DNA of 6,633 nucleotides from Candidatus Thalassarchaeaceae archaeon. Its GTDB lineage: Archaea; Thermoplasmatota; Poseidoniia; Poseidoniales; Thalassarchaeaceae. The DNA is taken from NCBI GenBank assembly GCA_030747885.1, contig JASLJW010000146.1:1-6633 (forward strand), written 5' to 3'. The translations under genes and the position numbers were made by a program. Of the stretch, positions 1-6,402 are shown one piece after another. The notes under the pieces are model-generated. The model worked only from the letters and a program-made list of their open reading frames with translations, was not told where the DNA came from and ran no database searches. The stretch's first letter is position 1. Each line of letters opens with the position of its first letter.

Positions 1-1139
1 TTCGAGACCTTAGGGAGTTTGCTCAAGGATTATTGACAGACAAAATCTATCTCGAAAATGAGATTGGCCAACTTAAGAAACGTTCATCCCGTTTGGAAGA
101 AGAACTTAGGCATCTACGTAGTCCACCATTCATCATTGGAAACGTACAGGATGTATTGGATGATGAAAGGGCTATAGTACGTTCATCAAATGGAACAGTA
201 TTCCTTGTTTCCCGTAATAGACGCCTCCCTGAGATTGATTTGAGACCTGGTACTCGCGTTGCTCTTAACCAAGATAGTTTGTCAATTATCGATGTATTGA
301 CAGACGCACACGATCCATTGGTTGCAGCGGCTGAAATTATTGACGCACCGAGTGTTGTATACGATGATTTAGGTGGGCTTGACGAACAGATTGAGAGACT
401 CAAGGAAGCAATTGAACTTCCTCTTCTACAGCCTGAATCATTCGAAGCATTTGGAATTACACCTCCAAAAGGAGTATTGCTATGCGGCCCCCCTGGAACG
501 GGTAAAACAATGTTGGCAAAGGCAGTTGCAAACCAAACTAAGGCAACATTCCTTGGTATGGTTGGGAGTGAGTTAGCCCAGAAATACATTGGTGAAGGTG
601 GAAGGTTGGTTAGAGAATTGTTCGATCTTGCTAGGCAGCGTTCTCCTGCAATCATCTTCATTGATGAAATTGATGCAATAGGTGCCAAGAGACTGGACGC
701 TGCTACCAGTGGAGATCGAGAAGTACAGAGGACACTCATGCAACTACTTGCGGAAATGGACGGATTTTCAGAGGTAAGAGATGTCAAGATTATTGCTGCT
801 ACCAACCGACCAGAATTACTAGATGAGGCATTACTACGTCCCGGTCGTTTTGACCGAATTATTGAGATTCCATTGCCTGATGAAGAGGGTAGAAAGGCAA
901 TTCTTAATCTTCATCTTGGTGTTATGCCATTAGAACGAGGTGTGAAGATTAAATCACTCATAGAAGCCACTGATGGATTCAGTGGAGCAGAAATAAAGGC
1001 ATTAAGTCTAGAAGCTGGAATTCGTGCAATTAAGGATGGTAGAAAGAAGGTTAGTACTGAAGACATGTCTCATGCAGTAGAGATTGTGAAGAAGAATCGA
1101 AACAAATCATTAGATTCTGATCAGATTCATTACGGTTAA
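1..1139 (+). CDS. pan: Proteasome-activating nucleotidase (PAN), AAA+ ATPase, 5' end probably outside window
   Basis: Archaeal homologue of the eukaryotic 26S Rpt ATPases: a cytoplasmic hexamer that unfolds proteins and feeds them into the 20S proteasome. Counting from the TTG at 33 (368 residues), I see a charged heptad-like coiled coil (about 5-29), the RSPP turn (29-32) that leads into the OB domain in PAN, an OB domain (about 33-90), Walker A GPPGTGKT (152-159), the aromatic pore loop YIG (185-187), Walker B IIFIDE (207-212), sensor-1 Asn258, arginine fingers in LLRPGRFDR (268-275) and the sensor-2 GAE (318-320). The frame has no stop back to base 3, and the upstream codons (reading RDLREFAQGL) continue the helical N-terminus. 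Family members usually exceed 390 residues, so I treat TTG33 as probably internal, although AAGGA at 25-29 could serve it weakly. The C-terminus is HYG, an imperfect HbYX gate-opening motif. The product call is very secure; the start is not. Confidence 0.95.
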   Translation, partial: RDLREFAQGLLTDKIYLENEIGQLKKRSSRLEEELRHLRSPPFIIGNVQDVLDDERAIVRSSNGTVFLVSRNRRLPEIDLRPGTRVALNQDSLSIIDVLTDAHDPLVAAAEIIDAPSVVYDDLGGLDEQIERLKEAIELPLLQPESFEAFGITPPKGVLLCGPPGTGKTMLAKAVANQTKATFLGMVGSELAQKYIGEGGRLVRELFDLARQRSPAIIFIDEIDAIGAKRLDAATSGDREVQRTLMQLLAEMDGFSEVRDVKIIAATNRPELLDEALLRPGRFDRIIEIPLPDEEGRKAILNLHLGVMPLERGVKIKSLIEATDGFSGAEIKALSLEAGIRAIKDGRKKVSTEDMSHAVEIVKKNRNKSLDSDQIHYG

Positions 1140-1158
1140 CGGTCTCATTCATGAGCCG
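1140..1158. promoter_or_regulatory. Inverted repeat in pan-ftcD gap containing CTCAT-N2-ATGAG (site 1)
   Basis: Directly after the pan stop there is a dyad: CGG(T)CTCA (1140-1147) pairs with TGAGCCG (1152-1158) around TTCA, seven pairs with one bulged T. Its core at 1144-1155 is the 12-base palindrome CTCATTCATGAG, which recurs at 4867-4878 and, with one mismatch, at 4913-4924. The centre lies about 27 bases upstream of the preferred ftcD start (ATG 1177), where an archaeal TATA box would sit if the message were leaderless, but no TATA-like sequence is visible. No T-run follows, so it does not look like a terminator. A regulator operator is the favoured inference; an mRNA hairpin between two cistrons is the alternative. 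Confidence 0.45.
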
Positions 1159-1176
1159 ATTGTGGATTCGCAGTTC

Positions 1177-2211
1177 ATGGTTGAACCACTGGTAGAGTGT
1201 GTGCCCAACTTTTCAGAAGGCAAGGATGAATCAATAATTAATTCAATTACCGATGCTATGGTTTCCATAGACGGCGTTACATTACTAGATGTCGATATGG
1301 GGGCAGATTTCAATCGTACAGTCGTAACTATTGTCGGTCCCCCCACATCTGTTTTAGAGGCGGCAGTTGCAGGAACTCGTATTGCTCTGAACTTGATTGA
1401 TATGAGCAAACATTCTGGTGAACATGCGCGTATGGGTGCTGTTGATGTAGTCCCCTTCATCCCAATTTCTAACATCACAATGGATGATTGTGTAGATTTA
1501 TCAATTCGATATGCGGAGAGAGTTAGTTCAAGTTTCGATTTGCCAATTTACATGTATGCAAAAGCAGCTAGAAAACCCGATCGTGTGAATTTACCTGATA
1601 TTCGACGAGGTGAATATGAGGGTTTTGAAGATAAGATATCTGATGAAAATTGGACACCCGATTATGGGCCTGCAATTTTTAATCCACAGTGGGGAGTCAC
1701 AGCGACAGGTGCGCGCAACATCTTAGTTGCGTACAATGTTAATCTAAATACCAATGACAAAAGTGCAGCCAATAGAATTGCGGGAAAAATTCGTACTAGT
1801 GGAGTGTTAGTGAAGGACGAAAATGGTGACAAGATATTGGACGAGCATGGTAAAGCTCTCAGATTAGCTGGTAAATTTGCATCATTACAAGCAGCTGGAT
1901 GGATGTACAATGAAGATACTGCTCAAGTTTCTATGAATTTACTTGATTATGAAACAACTGGATTGCATACAGTTACAGAAGCAATTCGTCAAGAAGCAGA
2001 TGAAATGGGATTGAAGACAACAGCTGGTGAATTGGTTGGATTATTGCCATTAAATGCCATGTTAGATGCAGGTCGCTATTATCATCCTGATGGAAATGCA
2101 GATCATCATGAATTGGTAGAATCTGCAATTTCAGGACTTCAACTAGATGCGTTGGAGCCATTTGATCCTAAGCAACGAATCATTGAATGGGCAGCAGGTG
2201 AGGAATTATGA
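1177..2211 (+). CDS. ftcD: Glutamate formimidoyltransferase (FtcD formiminotransferase domain)
   Basis: Transfers the formimino group of N-formimino-L-glutamate to tetrahydrofolate, giving glutamate and 5-formimino-THF, the penultimate step of this histidine-degradation route. The N-terminus LVECVPNFSEG (residues 5-15) is the family signature. GEHARMGAVDVVPFIP (from residue 81) matches the folate/formiminoglutamate site, with His83 at the place of the catalytic His82 of mammalian FTCD. Length is 344 residues, about that of the stand-alone transferase domain, so the protein is complete and not fused to the cyclodeaminase. I chose ATG 1177 because homologues begin 1-5 residues before LVECVPNFSEG. 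An in-frame GTG at 1162 would add MDSQF, which the family does not need. Neither start has a clear Shine-Dalgarno sequence, so a leaderless message is possible. The stop overlaps the next start (ATGA), indicating translational coupling to the partner enzyme. Confidence 0.93.
   Translation: MVEPLVECVPNFSEGKDESIINSITDAMVSIDGVTLLDVDMGADFNRTVVTIVGPPTSVLEAAVAGTRIALNLIDMSKHSGEHARMGAVDVVPFIPISNITMDDCVDLSIRYAERVSSSFDLPIYMYAKAARKPDRVNLPDIRRGEYEGFEDKISDENWTPDYGPAIFNPQWGVTATGARNILVAYNVNLNTNDKSAANRIAGKIRTSGVLVKDENGDKILDEHGKALRLAGKFASLQAAGWMYNEDTAQVSMNLLDYETTGLHTVTEAIRQEADEMGLKTTAGELVGLLPLNAMLDAGRYYHPDGNADHHELVESAISGLQLDALEPFDPKQRIIEWAAGEEL
2196..2203 (+). promoter_or_regulatory. Ribosome binding site for fchA
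   Basis: AGGTGAGG contains GGTGA, complementary to the 3' end of archaeal 16S rRNA (…AUCACCUCC). It lies inside the end of ftcD, four bases before ATG 2208, and is the clearest Shine-Dalgarno in the window. It supports the ATGA-overlap start and coupled translation of the two folate enzymes. Confidence 0.6.
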
Positions 2212-2840
2212 CAAAATTTGGAGATATGAGTTTGAATGAATTTGCATCAGCATTGGCTTCCGATAATCCAACACCAGGGGGGGGTTCAGCTTCTGCAGTA
2301 GCACTTTCTCAAGCTGGTTCATTGGCGTGCATGGTTGCAAATCTTACCATTGGTAGAGATCGGTATAAATCAGGTTGGGAATCAGCTGAAAAATCACTTG
2401 AAATAGGTCGAAAGGCAATGGAAATGGGGCATGATTTAGCCGATGCAGATGCTGCAGGATATGATGCTGTAATGGATGCATACAGGCTTCCAAAAGATAC
2501 TGATGATGAACGTACCATTCGAAAAGACGCAATCATAAACGCCTCAATTAAGGCATCCATGCCACCAATGGAGATTGCCAAACTAGCATTGGAATTATTG
2601 CACACTCTCCCTGAATTAGCCTCGGAAGGCAATTCAAATGCAATTACAGATGTAGGTGTTTCTTCGTTGCTTGCTACTGCTGCATGCAAGGGAGGATTAT
2701 TCAATTCAGAAATCAATTTACTTGGTATGGAAAACGAAGTTGCTGAAGAAATGATGAATTCTGTTAATCGTATGAGGGATGAATGTAGAATTGTTGCTAA
2801 GGAAGTCATGCATTTGGTTCACGAATCATTGTCTCGTTGA
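2208..2840 (+). CDS. fchA: Formimidoyltetrahydrofolate cyclodeaminase (FTCD_C family)
   Basis: Cyclises and deaminates 5-formimino-THF to 5,10-methenyl-THF plus ammonia, passing the histidine-derived carbon into the folate C1 pool. The 210-residue, mostly helical protein has the family's glycine-rich N-terminal motif PTPGGGSASA (21-30), the acidic segment ADADAAGYDAVMDAYRLPK (78-96) containing the family's conserved Asp positions, and GNSNAITDVGVSSLLA (141-156), the usual GN-x-x-AI-[ST]-D region. The start ATG 2208 overlaps the ftcD stop by four bases and has a good archaeal Shine-Dalgarno, AGGTGAGG at 2196-2203, with four bases between it and the ATG. In mammals this domain is fused to the transferase in the same order; here the two are separate but abutting genes. 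An eight-G run at 2277-2284 encodes the GGG of the glycine motif. An unspecified cyclodeaminase/cyclohydrolase-like name is the only realistic alternative. Confidence 0.9.
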   Translation: MTKFGDMSLNEFASALASDNPTPGGGSASAVALSQAGSLACMVANLTIGRDRYKSGWESAEKSLEIGRKAMEMGHDLADADAAGYDAVMDAYRLPKDTDDERTIRKDAIINASIKASMPPMEIAKLALELLHTLPELASEGNSNAITDVGVSSLLATAACKGGLFNSEINLLGMENEVAEEMMNSVNRMRDECRIVAKEVMHLVHESLSR

Positions 2841-2874
2841 GAACCTCCATATTAGAGTCCATCAACCGAGGGTC

Positions 2875-4899
2875 ATGGATGTGGACCTGTCCTCTCTATC
2901 AGAAGGGATTCCGTCCGAACTCCCTCCACCATTGAAAATCGATACCAGTGTTGACCATGCACCTTCTAGAAAGGTCATTTTGGATGAAGATGGTGAACGA
3001 CTGGCACTGAGGAATGCCTTGAGATATTTCCCCGTTGATTGGCATGCTGAACTAGGTCCTGAATTTCTTATGGAATTGAGGACATTGGGTAGGATATACA
3101 TGCACCGATTCAGGCCCACAGATATACAGATGAAGGCCCACCCTATCGATTCATATCCATCTCAATCAAAACATGCAGCTGCAATAATGCTGATGATTCA
3201 GAATAATCTTGATCCTACAGTTGCACAGTTTCCTCACGAATTAATCACATATGGGGGGAATGGTGCTGTTTTTCAGAATTGGGCACAATATCGTATTGCT
3301 ATGAAACATCTCTGTGAAATGAATGATGAACAAACATTGGTAATGTATTCAGGACATCCACTAGGTTTGTTTCCGAGTAACAAGGAATCACCGAGGGTAG
3401 TGGTAACGAATGGAATGGTTGTTCCAAATTACAGCACAAAGGATGACTATGATAGAATGAATGCACTAGGTGTTAGCCAGTATGGACAAATGACTGCCGG
3501 TTCGTACATGTATATTGGTCCGCAAGGAATTGTTCATGGTACCACTATTACGTTGATGAATGCGGCTCGGTTATATCTCGACTTATCTTCGGAGTCTGAT
3601 TTATCTGGTCTACGATTCGTCACGAGTGGTTTAGGCGGCATGTCTGGAGCTCAGGCTAAGGCAGCAGTAATTGCTGGAGCAGCATGTATTGTTGCTGAAT
3701 GTAACGCTGTGGCGGCTGAGAAGCGTTGTTCTCAGGGCTGGGTAGATGTCACACATTCTGACGTGGATTTAGCAATTGATGAAATGGTAAAAGCAAGCGA
3801 ATCAAAGACTGCTATATCTATTGGATATGTAGGGAACGTAGTTGATTTGTGGGAACGTCTTGTAGAAAGAGAGATACATGTTGATTTGGGTTCAGACCAG
3901 ACATCATTACACAATCCATTCCAAGGAGGATATTTTCCAGTGGGTTTGTCGTTTGAAGATTCTACAATCATGCTAGGTGAAAATCCAACGAGATTTAGTG
4001 ACCATGTTCAATCATCATTGAAGAGGCATGTTTCAGCAATTAATGCAATGTGTTCTCGCGGGATGTTCTTTTGGGATTATGGGAATGCCTTCTTACTGGA
4101 AGCAGGTAGAGCTGGTGCAGATGTATTTTCTAATGATGGTCAATCATACCGTTATCCATCATATGTTGAGGACATAATGGGTCCACTATGTTTTGATCTT
4201 GGTTTCGGCCCATTTAGATGGGTAGTAACATCAGGATTAGATTCCGATTTACACGAAACTGATGCCATTGCTAGAGATGTTTTGAGTTTGATGCGTGATG
4301 AGGCGGATTCACTCACCATTCAGCAGATTTCAGATAATTTACATTGGATCGAGAGGGCGAATGAACACGGGCTAGTAGTTGGTAGTCAGGCTAGAATTTT
4401 GTATGCTGATGATGAAGGAAGGAGACGTATTGCCTTAGCATTCAATGAGGCGGTCCGATCCGGTAAAATTTCCTCACCAGTAGTTCTTGGGAGAGATCAT
4501 CACGATGTTTCGGGAACCGATTCACCATATCGTGAGACAGCAAATATTCGAGATGGTTCACAATTCACTGCAGATATGTCTGTACACAATTTCGTTGGAG
4601 ATGCCATGCGTGGTGCTACATGGGTGAGCCTACACAATGGTGGCGGAGTTGGATGGGGGGAAGTAATCAATGGAGGCTTTGGATTGGTGGTAGATGGAAC
4701 TGATGAAGCTGCAGAAAAAATAGAAAAAATGCTTCATTGGGATGTGAATAATGGAATAGCACGAAGGGCATGGGCCCGCAACAGTCCTGCAGAACAGGCG
4801 ATACACCGAGCAATGGATAGGGAACCCCTTCTGAGTGTAAATCTTCCAAATCATGTAGCCGATGAACTCATGGATGAGATATTCGAGGGCTCCTCATGA
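2875..4899 (+). CDS. hutU: Urocanate hydratase (urocanase), long animal-like form
   Basis: Hydrates urocanate to 4-imidazolone-5-propionate using tightly bound NAD+, the second step of histidine breakdown. From ATG 2875 the protein is 674 residues, close to the roughly 676 of human UROC1 and well above the roughly 555 of the common bacterial HutU. Motifs in order: YGGNG (126-130), YSGHPLGLFPS (158-168), TNGMVVPNYS (178-187), the QYGQMTAGSYMYIGPQG region (202-218), the NAD-site loop GLGGMSGAQ (252-260), DQTSLHNPFQGGY (341-353), Cys439 before GFGPFRW (443-449), matching the active-site cysteine of Pseudomonas urocanase, GRDHHDVSGTDSPYRET (539-555) and SLHNGGGVGWGEVINGGFG (585-603). The open frame runs 32 codons further upstream to ATG 2779, but that part overlaps fchA and is not family-like, so I reject it. 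GAGGG at 2868-2872 is very close to the ATG. It follows fchA after 34 bases and overlaps hutH by four. Confidence 0.96.
   Translation: MDVDLSSLSEGIPSELPPPLKIDTSVDHAPSRKVILDEDGERLALRNALRYFPVDWHAELGPEFLMELRTLGRIYMHRFRPTDIQMKAHPIDSYPSQSKHAAAIMLMIQNNLDPTVAQFPHELITYGGNGAVFQNWAQYRIAMKHLCEMNDEQTLVMYSGHPLGLFPSNKESPRVVVTNGMVVPNYSTKDDYDRMNALGVSQYGQMTAGSYMYIGPQGIVHGTTITLMNAARLYLDLSSESDLSGLRFVTSGLGGMSGAQAKAAVIAGAACIVAECNAVAAEKRCSQGWVDVTHSDVDLAIDEMVKASESKTAISIGYVGNVVDLWERLVEREIHVDLGSDQTSLHNPFQGGYFPVGLSFEDSTIMLGENPTRFSDHVQSSLKRHVSAINAMCSRGMFFWDYGNAFLLEAGRAGADVFSNDGQSYRYPSYVEDIMGPLCFDLGFGPFRWVVTSGLDSDLHETDAIARDVLSLMRDEADSLTIQQISDNLHWIERANEHGLVVGSQARILYADDEGRRRIALAFNEAVRSGKISSPVVLGRDHHDVSGTDSPYRETANIRDGSQFTADMSVHNFVGDAMRGATWVSLHNGGGVGWGEVINGGFGLVVDGTDEAAEKIEKMLHWDVNNGIARRAWARNSPAEQAIHRAMDREPLLSVNLPNHVADELMDEIFEGSS
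4867..4878. promoter_or_regulatory. CTCAT-N2-ATGAG palindrome upstream of hutH (site 2)
   Basis: Exact second copy of the palindrome seen before ftcD: arms CTCAT and ATGAG around GG. It lies within the last codons of hutU (Leu665-Met-Asp-Glu668), with its centre about 23 bases before the hutH start. A similar position relative to a hut start codon as at site 1 is the reason to call it a candidate operator. Because it is inside coding sequence, chance codon choice is a serious alternative. Confidence 0.35.
4885..4889 (+). promoter_or_regulatory. Ribosome binding site for hutH
   Basis: GAGGG inside the end of hutU, six bases before ATG 4896. It is a modest match to the anti-Shine-Dalgarno at a normal distance and supports the ATGA-overlap start of hutH and coupled translation with hutU. 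Confidence 0.45.
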
Positions 4900-6401
4900 T
4901 TCGACTTGATGGCTCATCATTGAGCTCGGCCCAGGTTGTATCAATCATAGATGGTAATGTCGATGTTACGTTGGATGAATCTATTCGAAATCGAGTAGAT
5001 AGAGCTAGAGAAGCAGTCGATGAAATAGTTCAATCTGGTCAACCAGCATATGGGATCAATACTGGATTTGGAGATTTAGTTAGTGTTGCAATTTCATCGG
5101 ACGATCTTAGCCGTCTCCAAGAGAATCTTGTACGAAGTCACGCATGTGGAATAGGGGATGCAATGGATCCAGGAGAGGTGTTAGGGATGATGACTATTCG
5201 AGCTAATTCATTATTGATAGGAAATAGTGGGATTCGTTGGGAGACTATTTCGACTCTTGTTGCGATGATACGGGCACGAATATCCCCCGTGGTTCCTCGC
5301 ATTGGATCTTTAGGAGCATCTGGCGACCTTGCTCCGCTATCTCATATGGCTCTAGGAATGATGGGTGAGGGTACAGTCGATGTTGCAAATGGTAATGAAT
5401 GGATTCGCATGGATGCAAGTGAAGCATTGTCTAAGGCAGGAATCAAACCGGTTTCATTGGCTGCAAAGGAAGGGCTTTCTCTGATTAATGGGACATCTCA
5501 GATGTGCGTATGGCTGTGTGTTGCTGAACAGAAAATGACTTCACTAATTCGTGCTAGTGAGGTTGCTCTAGCACTTTCAATCGAAGCTGCACATGCATCT
5601 GCATCTCCCTTTGATGAACGATTACATAATGCTCGGCCACATAAGGGGCAGGAAGAAACTGCATCACGTCTGCGTAATCTTCTATCAAATAGTCCAAACA
5701 TGGCGTCTCATGCTGATTGTGAGAAAGTACAGGACGCATATTCATTCAGATGTTCTCCACAGGTCATTGGTGCAGTAAAGGAAGTACTCAATGAGTTAAC
5801 CACCACACTATCCACTGAACTCAATAGTGTAACTGATAATCCACTAATTTTTGTTAGTGATGAAGGAGTAGATGTCGTTTCAGGAGGAAATTTCCATGGT
5901 GAAATTCTGGGTATAAGAGCAGATACTGCACATCTTGCACTTCATGAATTAGCATCAATCTCAGAACGAAGGATTGCTCAAATGCTCGACCCTAATACTA
6001 CTGGCTTACCTGCATTCCTAGCGGAAGATCCTGGTTTGACTAGTGGGTTGATGATTTTACAATATTCTGCAGCGGCAGCAATTTCTGAAATTCGTGCTAC
6101 ACTTGGCCCATCTACTGCCACAAACATTGTCGTATCTGGTCAGCAGGAAGATCATGTTAGTATGGGTGCTACTGCATGTTGGTTACTCGTTCAATCTATT
6201 ACTAACGCTGCATCAGTAGTTGCAGCAGAAATGATTACTGCTTCATTGGCTCTTGATATTCGAAAAGCTGTGCTTGGAGAACAATTACAACCGTATCTTG
6301 ACCATATTCGCAGTATTGTACCAGTAGAACATGGGGATGTTAGGCGCGATATTGCTGTGAGTAATTTAATGCCACCTATATGTGATGGGTCCTTTGATTA
6401 A
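4896..6401 (+). CDS. hutH: Histidine ammonia-lyase (histidase), MIO enzyme
   Basis: Removes ammonia from L-histidine to give trans-urocanate, the entry step of the pathway; a cytosolic homotetramer in characterised members. At 501 residues it is close to the 510 of Pseudomonas putida HutH. The prosthetic group MIO forms from Ala141-Ser142-Gly143 within GSLGASGDLAPLSH (137-150). Other active-site matches are Tyr52 in YGINTGFGD, His82 in RSHACG, Asn198 in LINGTSQM, Tyr282 and Arg285 in QDAYSFRCSPQ, Phe333 in GGNFHGE and Glu418 in QQEDHVSMG. The SHACG selectivity loop, the QEDHVSMG ending and the urocanase neighbour favour histidase over phenylalanine or tyrosine ammonia-lyase. The ATG overlaps the hutU stop (ATGA), with GAGGG six bases upstream. 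The stop lies one base from the stop of the opposing gene. All catalytic residues are present, so it should be active. Confidence 0.96.
   Translation: MIRLDGSSLSSAQVVSIIDGNVDVTLDESIRNRVDRAREAVDEIVQSGQPAYGINTGFGDLVSVAISSDDLSRLQENLVRSHACGIGDAMDPGEVLGMMTIRANSLLIGNSGIRWETISTLVAMIRARISPVVPRIGSLGASGDLAPLSHMALGMMGEGTVDVANGNEWIRMDASEALSKAGIKPVSLAAKEGLSLINGTSQMCVWLCVAEQKMTSLIRASEVALALSIEAAHASASPFDERLHNARPHKGQEETASRLRNLLSNSPNMASHADCEKVQDAYSFRCSPQVIGAVKEVLNELTTTLSTELNSVTDNPLIFVSDEGVDVVSGGNFHGEILGIRADTAHLALHELASISERRIAQMLDPNTTGLPAFLAEDPGLTSGLMILQYSAAAAISEIRATLGPSTATNIVVSGQQEDHVSMGATACWLLVQSITNAASVVAAEMITASLALDIRKAVLGEQLQPYLDHIRSIVPVEHGDVRRDIAVSNLMPPICDGSFD
4913..4924. promoter_or_regulatory. CTCAT-N2-(A/T)TGAG near-palindrome inside hutH start (site 3)
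   Basis: CTCATCATTGAG matches the CTCAT-N2-ATGAG pattern at nine of ten arm positions. It encodes part of Ser7-Ser8-Leu9-Ser10 of hutH and is centred 46 bases downstream of site 2, so the pair brackets the hutH start codon almost symmetrically. As RNA, GCTCA/TGAGC (4912-4916 with 4921-4925) could form a five-pair hairpin with a TCAT loop just after the start codon, so an effect on translation is the alternative to an operator. Confidence 0.3.
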
Positions 6402-6402
6402 T

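Noticed and set aside
47..805. Long 252-codon open frame on the minus strand opposite pan
   Set aside because: It is the shadow of a strongly conserved AAA+ gene. The translation is Ser/Ile-rich with no recognisable domain, and the plus-strand frame has every PAN motif.
1151..1195. Fourteen-codon reading frame (MSRLWIRSSWLNHW) starting within the site-1 palindrome, as a possible leader peptide for attenuation
   Set aside because: Only one histidine codon, no alternative hairpin or terminator downstream, it overlaps the ftcD start, and this type of attenuation is not established in Archaea.
2309..2809. 166-codon minus-strand open frame opposite fchA
   Set aside because: It lies wholly within a well-supported cyclodeaminase gene, has Ser/Ala-rich shadow composition, and shows no domain.
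2846..2856. AT-rich CATATTAGA stretch as a TATA box for a separate hutU-hutH transcript
   Set aside because: It is only a weak match, about 23 bases before the ATG, with no BRE seen. The 34-base gap fits simple co-transcription with fchA equally well.
2779..2874. 32-codon N-terminal extension of HutU from ATG 2779
   Set aside because: It overlaps the end of fchA in another frame. The peptide has no family resemblance, and ATG 2875 gives the length expected for long urocanases.
4896..6401. HutH as a phenylalanine/tyrosine ammonia-lyase or aminomutase instead of histidase
   Set aside because: The QEDHVSMG motif, the SHACG loop and the overlapping urocanase gene all point to histidine as substrate.
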